DNA from: Proales similis | Taxonomy: Eukaryota > Rotifera > Eurotatoria > Ploima > Proalidae | Direction: 5' to 3' | Length of the DNA stretch: 64,000 bases | Assembly (NCBI GenBank): GCA_019059635.1 | Contig: JAGVRJ010000012.1 | Coordinates: forward strand, 496,001-560,000 | Shown here: positions 32,767 to 44,541 of the stretch, piece by piece | Position numbering within the stretch: the first letter of the stretch is position 1 | Layout of the letters: the number at the start of each line of letters is the position of its first letter | Program-made: the position numbers and the translations under genes | Notes under the pieces: generated by a model | The model's database searches: none | The model's input: the letters and a program-made list of their open reading frames with translations, nothing else | What the model was told of the DNA's origin: nothing

Positions 32767-35526
32767 ATGGCCGAGATGAATGACGAAGAGTCGATATTCC
32801 TCTCTTCGTCGTCTGAAGAGGAGGACAAATCGCTGAATCAAGCGTCGAATAATTCATCAAGCAACACCTGCGACGGCTCGTTTGTCGACGAGCCAGACAA
32901 CGAAGCAAATGCTGCTCGCCGGCCGATTCGAGTTTACGACGACACCGAGCTGAGTGCGCCTAACTTGAGGCAGCGACGCACGCCGTTCGCCGCCTCTTCC
33001 GAAGACGAGAACGAAGAAGATGAGGATAGCGACGAAGAAAGCCGAAGGAAGCGAATAATCGACAAAAAACTGAATAAAAAAGAAGAGAGCAGCGAGCCGC
33101 GATCGTCCAAGAAACGCAAACTGAGCGTCGAAGAGAGCAAGGAAAGCGTCAGTCCAGCCGGCTCAGACAAGCAAGCCCCATTCTCATTAAAGCCAACAGG
33201 CAGCAGCGTGGGCACACCAAGTTTCAAAATTCCAAAACGTGTCTCCAATCCTCCAAGGTAAGCTCTAAGCTCTGTCTAAGCTGGTCATGTCCTCTTGGAA
33301 AATTTAATTTTAAAGCGCCGATGAGTCGAATACGCCGGCGGATAAAAAGCCCAAACTGGAAGCAGCATCTAAATCAGCGACGACAAGCTCTTCGACCAAA
33401 CTGAGCTCTTCTCCCAGCCACAAGCAAACAAGCAAGAAGTCCAAGAAGAGTAAGTAGACGGATTTGGCCAATCGATTACAAATGCTCTCATAAGCCATCT
33501 GGCAATCTAAACAGACGAGCTGAAAGAATCAAACGCGTTCATGGCAGCGCTTGGCTCTTCTCGCCTCAAAACGAGCAAGAGTGAGGCTAAGAAAAAGGAG
33601 ACCAGCTCGGTCGAGGTGAGAATCTCTACGAACGATTCGAAGCCCAGATCGGACAGAGCAGCATCACAGAGCAATCAACACTCGCCCACAGCGGCGTCAA
33701 CCGCTGCAGTCAAGTCGGAGCCAAACCGACTCAGCGCGACTGTCAAAGAGGCTTCTATCTCGCAGGCCAATGTAATAATCGTTATTCTCGCTGGCTTATC
33801 GATTCCTGTCGTTTGTTATTTGCTCTCGCTCGACATCCCACCGATAGTGACCGAATTCTTAATAAAACGCATCGAGCTCATTTTCCCACTCAGCTCTTGC
33901 GCTCTTGACAATCGCTCAGCCAAACAAAGAAAAAAAACCCGAAACGTCACAGGCTGTCCCCAAATCCCCTCCAGTTTTCCCTCCTCGGTCATTCCAATGC
34001 TCTTCCGATATGCCAGCACTAACACTCTTTTGTGACCAATTTTGCTTAAACTGACGCATTTGCCAGGAATCTAGCCAACAGACTGGTTCTAATGGCAAAA
34101 AAAGGGTTAGCTGGGCAGATAGCCACTCTAGACAATTGGAGAGTGTTCATTTTTTCCACTTGGACGAAACAGAGAGAAGTACGTTTGGGATCTATTTTAA
34201 ACTTTTTTTTTCTCATCTTCTTATTATTGATCTTGTTCGACTGGAATTCTAATTCAACTCTTGTTTTTCTTAATCTCAAATAGCCATCAAAAAGAACGCA
34301 TTCAAAGGCTGCGACATGGCAAAGATCGAAAAACTGAACGAGAAATCGTTACGCGACAGAATTCAAAGCAACGATCCTAGCGAACAGACGCCAGCCACAG
34401 TGGTAGGCACTTGCCTGGCCAGAATTAGCCAAAAGAGTCTAATCTCCGTTCTCATTTAAAGTGGCCCGACCTCATTCCGCTCGACTTGCCTGAGACGGTG
34501 ATTCGGGCCAAAGTGCGAAGTGCCGAACAGCAAATACAAGCGGAGAGAGAGCTAAAGACATTGGCAGTTCTTCTGTTTGACTCGTTTTTACCAGACTCGG
34601 CGAGCGAACCGGACCCGGTGACAGACGAAGAGAGAGCGGCGTGTCCGGCGACTAAATCCATTCCATTGGTTGAAATCGAAGCAAGCGTGGCGCCTCCTGT
34701 GCCATTGCCGCCCGTGGCTCCCCAAGGTCAAGATTTGAGCAAAATCGCGCAGTCAGTGCTGCGCTCTGACGAAGAGGCGCAGAATTTGAAGAATATACTC
34801 AACAAACTTCAGTCAGTCACCGGCACTGGCAATCCACTTGACGCACTAGGGCGCCTTACCAGTAGCCTGACGAACTCGATCGGTGCGGGAAGCACGCCGG
34901 GTCTATCGTCGTCCATAAATCCCGTGAGTTTGATGAACATAAACACGAGTGCAACGAACCAGCCGGCGCCTCTAGCGGCGCGTGCTGGCCAGCCACCGAG
35001 TGGCCAGTTCATGTCCGCGCCGCCTGCTTGGAAGCAGGCGAGCAATGTGCCGGCTCATGGCCACGCACCGATTGTGAAAGGCGCGGGTGTAAATGTCAAT
35101 GCTCTACCGGTCCCCAACTCTAGTGCTCCTCTCCCCAATAAGCAGGGCCCTCTCTTTAATAACGGACGCAATGTGTTTGTAAATACGTATAAACGCGGCG
35201 TGGGAAAACGGCCCAACAGAGAAGCGGGCGGTTTAGAAACGCGAGAGGCGGGCTCTTACAAGCCGGACTATCGTCCGCGCGGAGGCCATCCAAGGTTCGC
35301 GCCAGCCCGTGGCGCCATGAATCGTCCCTACGACAGAGCGAGCGGGGCCGACCACAACTGGGCCGGCCAGTCGAGTCGGCCGCCCGCTCGCGGAGCCTAT
35401 TCTAACCACCGTTCGTTTAGTCAAAAGCCGCGTGCTCGATCACGATTCGATCAGCGCGATGTAAACAGTGGCAACGTGCCCACAGACGCTGCGCCTCCCT
35501 CCTCATCATCGGGCCAGTGGGTGTGA
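32767..35526 (+). CDS. PPP1R10: PNUTS-like PP1 regulatory subunit (PPP1R10 family)
   Basis: PNUTS targets protein phosphatase 1 to RNA polymerase II and is needed for transcription termination. Six exons join in phase: 32767 to about 33258, then exons starting near 33317, 33516 (NELKESNAFMAAL), 34067, 34285 and 34462, the last ending at TGA 35524-35526. Exon 4 contains the PP1-docking RVxF-type motif in KKRVSWADSH followed by FFHLDETER, the most conserved PNUTS segment. The last exon has WPDLIPLDLPETVI and IQAERELKTLAVLLF with EPDPV, matching the family in order, and then a Gly/Arg-rich tail. The N-terminus is acidic and Ser-rich. The TFIIS N-terminal domain and the C-terminal CCCH zinc finger of vertebrate PNUTS are not seen; the protein ends GQWV. 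Identity is well supported by the docking block. Confidence 0.85.
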
Positions 35527-36027
35527 CCAACGTTTGCTTCTTACCGGTCTTCGCTCTTTACGCTCGCTCCTCAACAAAGCAACCGTTTAAGAAACAAATA
35601 GGAATCGAACGCGAATCTGCGACCGGCGATCCGTGGCCGCCTAAAACATTCTCATTTCTTCGCTATTTCCATTAACGCCAGTATGTCCACGTCGCTCGTT
35701 CGGTCGGTTGGGATCATTCGATCGTTCGTTCGTTAATTTGCTTCATTTTTCTTTCTTTTTCACTTCTTTTTTGTTGCTGTCTCTCTTGTGTCTGGTCTCT
35801 CTCTCTGTCTTTGTTTAAATTAAGAGCATTCTTCACATTTTCGTTTTAAATCTATTTTTAAGTTAAAACTTGCTGAGACACAACACAAAAGAATAAACTC
35901 TGCTATGAATCACATGCGCTAATCTCCTACTGATAGCGTCTGGCTGCTTGCGTTTGTTCGCTTTTATTTTACGATTTGCAATACAAATGAGCAAGTTTGA
36001 GGATTTTTACAAATTATGGTGCCCACA
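35527..36027. other. Convergent 3' regions of the PNUTS-like and INTS2 genes
   Basis: The T- and CT-rich sequence (35740-35820) and an AATAAA near 35892 suit the 3' untranslated region of the PNUTS-like gene. The INTS2 stop codon is at 36028-36030, so the two genes converge within about 500 bp. No coding sequence is visible. Confidence 0.55.
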
Positions 36028-39000
36028 TCAGATGCCGACTTGAATCAGATCGGGAATTGAATTCAAATCCTTGAGGCCGAGTTTAGCCGTCGTTAGAAAG
36101 GCACATCTGATTCTCACTTACCGCCGAGTTGGTTAGCAGCGCGTTGTTGATCAGTGATATGCACTCATGTGTCAGTGGCGGCAATTTTTGATAAAATATG
36201 ACCAGAGCGGATGCAATGTCCGCAAAGAACCTCCTCCTCTCCGCCTTGGTCTCGGCTGCAATTTCGAATTTTTTAGACCGGCAAAGCTACGCACTCAAAT
36301 TACTCGACGCTCACTTGCCTTGGAGAACTGTGTGCGCGACGTTTATGGCCAACTTGGCCACATTAAAGGTTCGAACAATCGGATACTTTTCGCAGAGATG
36401 CGCGGCCAAGTTGATTGCAAACACCTGAAGCGGGTTGAATGGCGACTGGTTTAAACGGCAGCTCCAACCACACTCACCTGTTTGTCGAGATCGCCGTGTG
36501 CCAGCAGCTTTGGCAAGAATTCGAGGCAAATGTGCATTGAAGGAACGCCTTGGACTAGAACTGGAATGAGGCTGCGCGGATAGCCCTGGCAAAGATAATT
36601 GTCTGAGCGTGTACGAGACAACGCCAAAGAGCCTTGCTCCGACCTGGAAATGAATCAACTCGGCCAGATTCGAGTTGTCGATGAACATTTGGTGAATAAA
36701 TGTGCAAATGACGCACACCGCTTCTCGACTCTCCAGTTCGTTCGAGCTCTAAGTTCAAAACGAGCATGAGCCGAGGACAGAAGGTTAGACGATCTTTGCG
36801 GAGGCAACCTTTTTGATGCAAAGGTAGAGATCGAGCAGCACTTGAATGACGGCCGTGTCGAGTGTGGCGCTCATTGAGCTCTTCAGCTCCTGCTTGTCCT
36901 TGAGCATTTTCAGCTGCGTGAGCTGATTGCCTAAACGCGTCGGTTAGACACACGAATGCCGGTGTTTCATTTGGCACCGACTCACTTTTCGGCTCGTTCA
37001 GAATATTGAAGTGACTTTCGACTATTGAAAAGTCAATTTGGTTCTTTTGCGCCAAAAGACATTCCTTGAGTATGAAGAGCAATATTTCGAACAAGGCGCC
37101 GCATCTAGATGTCCGTCCTGATGAATTCCGTGCACAGGAGCGAGCAACTGACTGGCAGCTTACCGGTAAAGCTGGAGGTCGTCGGATTTGAGCAGAACGA
37201 GCGGATTAGAGTAAATCAACTCCTGACTGAGTGTCTGCTCGTCGAGGAGTATACGAGCGGTCATCAAACTCAGCCTTGAGTCAACGCCCAATCAGAGCAT
37301 TGGCCGAAATTTCGTCATCTCGCGTCCTACCTTCGTCCGTGTATGCCGTAGGCTTTCAGCCATTTTTCTTTGAACATGTTTGCATCGCTTCTGGTGAGTC
37401 TGCGTTCAATCACGGCCGTTCTTACGTGGGCCACACTCTCCTTTATGCAATTGATGTCGCTCAGGCGTTTGATGGTCTCGAACTTGGGCTCGAAAAATGT
37501 GTGTTCCACTTGCGAGAACTGACCGAACAGATTTGCCAGAAATCTAAACATTTGAGTCGTTCAGCGTCGACAAAGAGAGGCAGGGGAACCGAGTTGGGGC
37601 TTCATTGAGCGCCATTTAGTTACCGAAGTAGACTCGGATAGAGCGGAAGCATGTCGGGCTCTTTGCTTCGCAGCAGAATGTAGTTGATCGGCACCGCGTC
37701 GAACAGCTCACTCGGATAGTGAAAAGTGATCAAACGCTCGATATCGGCCGAGACCAGTTTGGTGTTGGTGCTCATGGCCGCGGCCATGGCCAAAGTGCTG
37801 CTCGACACGTTAGACGGATTTTGAAGAGTGGACAACACGGCCAACAGGGTCTCGCGTCGCTTGGTCTCGAACACGAGCAGATAGTAGAACAAGAGAGTTT
37901 TGGCGGCCAGCGCTTTCTCCAGACTCTCGTCACTTGCAAATGCGTGCATTAGAAGCCAGAGCATTAGATGCGGAGCGGCAAATTACTTTTGTCGAAAGAA
38001 ATCAAGAACGCGCTGCGGACAGAGCGGGCTCAGTCGATGGTCGGCAGACACATTCAAGTTGAACAACTGCATTACGTAGTTTTGAATGAAATTCGCCATT
38101 ATCGGATGCATTGGACGCTCGCATTCGACAATTTGCTCAAAGAGCCAACTCTCTAGGTTGATTTGAATGCAGCCGTCGGCGGAGGGCGACGCGTAGCTGC
38201 TCTTTATCCATTGATTTAGAAAGTAGATGCCGAACGAGTTCTCTGCGCTTGCGTTCAACTGCGTCGACATGTTGGCGTTTAGGCCGGGCGTGATTGGCAC
38301 ATTCTGCACGTAGTCGTTCAGCAGCTGATTGATGGGCAGCACCTGCTGAATTAGTCTGGACAAGTGAAAGGCGTTCGACTTGAGCTGGATTCGAACTCCT
38401 ATTGTGCTCGAGACAAACTCGTTCAAGGGCTGTTTTCATTCATTCAGGCATGAGTGATGACATGAAGATGGGTGAATTAACAAGCAGGCGCAAGCTTACA
38501 CGAAGCTGCATTGAGCTGCAGTAGCTGGCGATCAGCAAGATTGAGTGCTTCTGCTCTTGGCTAAATCGCTGCTTTATCCAGGCGGCAAGAACACTGAAAT
38601 GAGACTCCTTCTCGAACAGAGGCGGATATATGAGCAGCATTGACAAGGCGAGGCTCAACTCGCTGGTCGCTTCGATCAGCTCGATCAGGGCCTTGATCTC
38701 GGCCTCGTTGAATCTTTTTACAATGAAATTCGCCATTCGCCTGTTTAAGGACTCAGAGGCGCACTCACTTTAAGCCGGCATAGGTTCGCAGAGCTGCGTA
38801 CAGTTTGAAAATTTCGACGTCTTTGTTCACTTTGCCTTTGTACAAACTCGATCGAGCGACCAGTTCGTCCCTGAGACTATCGATTGCCTGCTTTTCACTG
38901 CTAGTCTGAGTAGGAAGCCAGTCAGTCGAACAAGAGAACCACAAGGCGAGTGTCAAGGTGGCTCACTTTGCTCGGCGAGCGAAGAAATTGCACGAACCAG

Positions 39001-40100
39001 TTGCGGTCGAGTTCGGTCTGGAAAATGCTCTGAATGACTTGGACGAGATCTTGGCGCTTGGCCAGCTGAATGATGGTGACTGGCAGCACGTGGCGTCTAA
39101 CCTTTGGCATTGTGGCTTGAATGGCTGCACGAGCAGCGAGAGTGGTGATAACAGTCAACTCACGCATTCGTTTACGACGTACAAGTTAAGACTGGGCACG
39201 AGCCGGCTGATCTCCAGCAAACATTCGTGTCGCATCAGATCGGCCTGAACGCAGCCACAGCCCTCGAGCAGCATGTCAAGCACCGGGTAGAGTGAATCGA
39301 TCGAGTTGGCAATCAAATTGGTCAAGTAATAGACGCACAGTTGGCTGTTTGTGTGCAAAAGTGTGAACACAAACTGTGAAAGTGAAATCACTTCGCCGAG
39401 CTCTGCCCACCGATTCAGGCAAGTTGAGCATGAGTTTCTAGACGAGCACTCGCTACCAGGCCTACCTGCGTGAATGACGCACAATATGTGCGATATCTCT
39501 GTCGAGTAAATCTCCAAATCGAACAGACTGTACTCTATGGAGCTGTACTTACAGCTCAGCGTTTCATCGTTCTAATCGCAGTTGCTTGGATCAGCAGACA
39601 AATGAGAGGAGAGCAGTCGACTTACGCGAATGTTTCCATTGAACAGCAGATTGGCAATCATTTGAATGCGGCCCGCGGCGCTCGCCTGTTCGAACTGGCC
39701 GCTCGTGTACGAGTTTAAAGTCTGCGATTTCTTTCTTCACGCGTCCGTCAGTGAGAGAAAGCAGCTGAACGAACTGCGAGCGCAATTACCGAACGGACAA
39801 GTGCCGGATAACGTCCTCGTAGATCTGGTCAAAGTCGACGTTCAGGTAGGCGAGAACCTGATTGGCTTTGGCGAACGTTCGAATGCGTTCGCTGATTAGA
39901 ACTTTGGCGTTCTGAAGCGATTCGTCGTCGCCAAGGATCGAATCCCGCAGCCAAATGCGCAACAGGAACGGCAGAATCTGTTCACATTCGACGTTGCTCA
40001 GTTCGTCTAGCTTGCTCTCGTCGGCCGGCTCCAATGCGAATTCGATCAAGCGTTGACTTATGCTGCCGCAGCCAGTGCGCTTTTCGGCATCGCCACTCAT
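36028..40100 (-). CDS. INTS2: Integrator complex subunit 2
   Basis: INTS2 is a helical scaffold subunit of Integrator, which cleaves snRNA and promoter-proximal Pol II transcripts and recruits PP2A. About a dozen exons with short introns run from MSGDAEKRTGCGSISQRLIE at 40100. Recognisable blocks in order: CEQILPFLLRIWLRD; LCVYYLTNLIANSIDSLYPV; RNWFVQFLRSP; LYAALRTYAGLK; ALSMLLIYPPL with LAAWIKQRFS; VLPINQLLNDY; LLFYYLLVF and AVPINYILLRSKEPD; VICTFIHQMFIDNSNLAELI (compare CCLLHQMYIADPNIAKLVHF in human); RRRFFADIASALV; and a last exon DLNSIPDLIQVGI ending at TGA. The human protein is about 1,200 aa; this one looks similar or slightly shorter. Individual junctions were only partly worked out. 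Confidence 0.85.
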
Positions 40101-40261
40101 TCTATTGATCGCCTAACAAACCAAGTTTAGTCGCCCCTTGCTTTGATTCGACCAACTATAGAGGCCAGGGAACCGCGTGACCAGCTCTTTGCCTTGTTCA
40201 GCGTTCGTCAAGTCAGCGTGAGAGTGAGAATCGGAAAGGAGGCTTGCATGGCTTTATTTAT

Positions 40262-42659
40262 TCATCTATTGGCTTGCTGTTCAATCTTGTAGGCGACGAA
40301 CGCCTTCAAGTTGTCGCGGACCGTTTTTATAATCACCACCGAGTTCTGCTTCAGTTTTCGCTGCCGGTCCAGTTGCTTGCACTTTTCATTTGCCGCCCAT
40401 TTAGTCAAGAGTCGAACAGAGACTTGGCCGAGACTTACTCTTGAATAGAATTCGGCCGAGAACTGCTTGAACTTGTCGAGCAGGCCGAGCTCTTCTTCAA
40501 TCTGAGTCAAATTGTCCTCGCTGAACAAGTCGATGAGCAGATCGATCAGCTCGGCCGACGTGGCCAGTTGCTTGCTCAGGGGTTCGATTTCGAACGAGCT
40601 CGCGCACATCGGAATGAGAAGTGCAGCGCAGTCCTTTTGAGAAATGCGAATTTTGAGAAGGGCACTGTTGTGAACGGGCGATTCGTACTTTGAAAAGTGA
40701 ATAATTTGAGACAGACAGAGCCTGGCTGGCGATCTGAGCGACCAGTCGAGCCAAGTTGAGACTCAGCTCGATTCGATTGAATCCGGAGACGAGCAAAACT
40801 TGTTGCACGATTTGCAGCAGCTGACCAACATCTGTTTCGTTCATTTGGGCTTTGACTTGCTCGAACAAATGGGCGATGTGCTCAGCAAGGGGAATAAGCA
40901 TGAGCTCGTGATTGCGCTCTGTCTCTTCATTTTGACTCTTTAGATGAGCCAGCTTGGACAAGAGCGCAACCAAACGAGCCAACTGCTCCTGAGCAAGGCG
41001 AGCGTCACTGCCCACTGTCGGGCAACGTTGAGAGATTATCAGACTGCAGTTGAGCGCCTCGGAGCGAATCAACTGTACACTCTTGAATGCGTGCTCGACA
41101 CCTTCGAAGCTGGCCTCGTCGTCCTCGCACACGGTCTCGAGCAAGAAGTTGACAAATGCGATCAATTTGCAATTGAGGCTCGAGTCCATGCTGGCAGCGT
41201 CCGAATCGGCGTCTATCTTTTCATTATCGTCGTCCATGTCGCTCAGACAAGCGTCCGCATCTTGTTCGTCCGATTCTGGAGATTCGCATTTCAATTAAAT
41301 TTGCAATCAGCACCAATGTCAAACATTCAAACCTGAAGTGAGAAAGTTCTCGATGAAGCATTTGATGAACTCGATCGAGTTGAGCTTTGCCTCGATGCCG
41401 AGCTCGATGCATTTGATTCGAGCTTTGTCCTCGGCGCTGCTCTCTCCTGTCGACGCGGCTTCTCCGGTCGACTCTGCTTTGAGGCGAATGCTCAACGCCG
41501 TCTCAATCAAATGGGCAAAGTCGGCGGCCATCTTGGCTCCTATGGCGCTCTTGCTTGAGTTGAGCAGCGCGCAGGCGCTCTCACTGCCGAGCAAACACTC
41601 AACTAAACTGGACGCGATCAGCAAACACACATTCAGACAGCCAAGTCGAACGAGCTCGCTGGCTGGCTCATTTGCCTCGCGTTGAATTTGTTCAAACGTC
41701 GACACCATGAATCCGTTCTGATTGAACGAGTCGAGCAGTAGATTGCGCAGTCGCTCGTCTTGAAGACTCAGCAGTCGCACGAATCGAGCTTAGCGAACAT
41801 TTTGATTAAAAATCTGGCTTCAACAAGCGAGAATCTGCAGCTCAAACCTGCGGAAAGAATTAAGTCCTTGTTGGCCGGATTGAAGCATTTCAAAACATTG
41901 AAAAGCCACTCGACGGTTGCTTGCTGGACAAAGCCGAGCACTGGCGGCTTCGATTCACTTGATCAAGGCTTCGGCATTAGTCAAGGGGCCGTCTGGCCGA
42001 GTCGCCTGACTCTTACCCAAGATTGAGGAGGGTCTCGAGCAGATTGGAGAGCATTGCGATTGAGACGTTGGCCTGCGAGTTGGCGTTCGCAATTTTGTCT
42101 ATCAACGACTGCTCGAACAACGTTCGAGTCAATAGTCGCGCGAGCTGCTCGCTATTCATCATGAGCTCTGCCTGCTCGGCTGTGCAGGTGCTCGACAAAA
42201 TCCTACAGCGGCATATGAGAGCTGCTCTGCGCCGTTTGGTTCGATTCTTACTTGAACTGTTCGCTGAGCATCCATTGAACCAGCGGCTGATGTTCGTTGT
42301 TCAAAAAGTGCTCGACCAGCTTGTTCACATAGAAGCCTTGCTCGTGTTGCAGAAAATGCTGCAAATACTGGTGCTGGCTGCCTTGCAGCATGAGATAATG
42401 CTGCAAAATCAGACACGACTGGTCGAACTGAAGGCCCGAGCTGGACAACACCTGTCAATTCAAGTCTGAGCAGTCGATTCGAAGCAGAGCGAAGCAGACA
42501 ACGAACCTTCTCGACCATGCGAGCGACGGCCTCTTCCACATTCAGGTGCTGAAAGTCGACCAGAAACTGCTGCCAGTCGATTGCGTCTGCGTTGTTGAGC
42601 TCGTTGAGCGACACGCTCATCGTGTTCAGGTTCGCATCGATTCGAGGTATTCTTCCCAT
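40262..42659 (-). CDS. Unrecognised multi-exon alpha-helical protein
   Basis: At least seven exons on the minus strand give roughly 700 aa. It starts MGRIPRIDANLNTMSVSLNE, continues VLSSSGLQFDQSCLILQHYL and ILSSTCTAEQAELMMNSEQL, then QATVEWLFNVLKCFNPANKD, a long exon (RFVRLLSLQDERLRNLLLDS), an acidic linker (ESPESDEQDADACLSDMDDD), more helices (KLIAFVNFLLETVCEDDEAS) and a basic C-terminus (KWAANEKCKQLDRQRKLKQN). The leucine-rich amphipathic pattern looks like ARM/HEAT-type repeats. I compared it in memory with PP6 regulatory (SAPS) subunits, CIP2A and Integrator subunits and could not confirm any. It lies 160 bp upstream of INTS2 in the same direction, so it may share that promoter domain. 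Confidence 0.7.
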
Positions 42660-42952
42660 GATGGCTCACTCACCAGCTCACGTACGTTTTTCGATTCTGG
42701 AATAACTGGTCGCTTTCGGGTCGTCGTTTTTGTTTCGATTTTCGAGAGAGAGAGAGAAGAATGCCGCGCTCAGACAAGCTCAGTTCGCTCATCAATCGTT
42801 CGCAATTCTAACTCGACACTCAGTTCGGTAAGAAAAAATTCAAGTTTTTCTTTATTTAAATTAAACGTTTGTTAGAATTAGATTGAGCGAAAAGGCCATT
42901 AATCAGCCAACTAGTTAAATTCAGTTTAAATTAAAGAAGAGGGAGAACAGAC

Positions 42953-44541
42953 TCAGCCGTAGAAGACGCAAGTGGTCTTTTTCTCGGTGAAAAACTCAAA
43001 TGAGTACGGATAGCCTTCGCGGCCAGAGCCCGAGTCCTTGAGGCCGCCGAACGGCATGTTCAGGTCGCGCACAAGGAAACAATTTATCCACGTGTAGCCG
43101 GATTGCAGCTGACGCGCCACTCTGTGCGCTCGGCCCAGATTCTCGGTCCAAATGGTCGCGGCCAGACCGTACCGATTCGAATTGGCCATCTCGATCACTT
43201 CGTCCTCTTCGTGGAATTTACTCACACAGACCACCGGGCCGAATATTTCCTCTTGCATGAGCGGCGACGAGGCCTCCACGTTCACAATCACAGTCGGCTG
43301 GATGAAAAAGCCGTTCGGATCGAGGCCTTCGGGCCGTGCACTTTGATGGCGCAAGCGTGATTACAAGTTTTTTTTTCTCGCATTTCTGCGCATTGACCGG
43401 CTTACTCGACGCTCTCGCCGCACACAATCTTGCAGCCAGTTTTGGTGGCCAGGTCGATATACGATTTTACTTTGTCGTAATGCTGCCGACTCACCACCGG
43501 TCCCATGTTGACGCCGGCGCTCAGCGAATTGCCCAGTTTCAAGCCGCGCGCATAGCCGGCCAGAAGCTCGACGAACTTGTCGAATATGTCCACGTGCACG
43601 TAGTACCTTAAGGCGTTTTATCACAAGTCAAGTTGGTCAAGTCCAGGGGACGAGAAGAGGGCAGCCGCATACCGACTTGAGCACAGGCAAATTTGACCTG
43701 AGTTTTGAAAGCAAGATCGGCCGATTTGACTCATGAATTTGTCCAGATCGGCGTCCTTGAACACGATGCCGGGGTTTTTGCCGCCGAGCTCAAGCGAGAG
43801 TTTTTTGCGCGGAAAATCCGACGCAGCCTTTTGAATTTTGGCGCCTGTCTGAGTGCCTCCGGTGAATGAGATGAGATTAACGTCCGGATGCGACACCAAG
43901 TAGCTGCCGATTTTGTGCCCGTATCCGTAGACGATGTTGACCACGCCGGCAGGCAGTGCGGCTCGTTTTATGGCTTCGGCAAGCATGTGAGCAGTCAGCG
44001 ATGTAAATTCGCTCGGCTTGCAGACGCACGTACAGCCGGCAGCGATGCAAGGCGCGATTTTCCACGTTAGCAGATAGAGCGGCAGATTCCATGGGCTAAT
44101 GAGCAGAGCGACGCCCGCAGGCACCTCTGTAGTAAAGTTCAATATCTGCTTGTTGGGCATCTCGCTCGACTCGTTCTTGTGGTTGAGAATGGCCGAGGCG
44201 AAGAAGCGGAAATTGTAGACGGCGCGCGGAATCTCAACCTGAAGCGCCACGCTCAATGGTTTTCCTTGATCACTCGATTCGGCTCGAGCGAACTCTTCCA
44301 GATGGCTTTCAATCTCGTCCGCGATTCGATTCAGATAAGAGGCGCGATCGGCCGCATCTCGTGTCGACCACATTTTGAAAGCGTCGAACGCAGCCTCGAC
44401 CGCCATTTCAGCTTCGCGCTCGCCGCCATCCGGCACCCGGCACAGCACCCTGCCTGTGCTCGGGTTCAAGCTCTCAATGCAGTTATCGGATGGCACGAAT
44501 ACGTTGTTTATAAAATTTGCCAATGTGGTCACTTTCTCCAT
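42953..44541 (-). CDS. ALDH8A1: ALDH8A1, 2-aminomuconic semialdehyde dehydrogenase
   Basis: ALDH8A1 oxidises 2-aminomuconate semialdehyde in the kynurenine pathway. Three main exons: 44541-43673, from about 43602 to 43405, and from about 43350 to 42953. The total is about 490 aa, standard for the family. Visible: LISPWNLPLYLLTWKIAPCI around the nucleotide-binding Asn, the catalytic Glu in LSLELGGKNPG, the catalytic Cys in FQNSGQICLCSSR, EEIFGPVVCVSKF, and the C-terminal NMPFGGLKDSGSGREG and FTEKKTTCVFYG. The pair SPWNLPLYLLTWK plus GQICLC is typical of ALDH8A1 rather than ALDH1 or ALDH2. I start at MEKVTTLANF; a longer open frame upstream looks untranslated. There is no mitochondrial presequence, so it is probably cytosolic. 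Confidence 0.93.
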
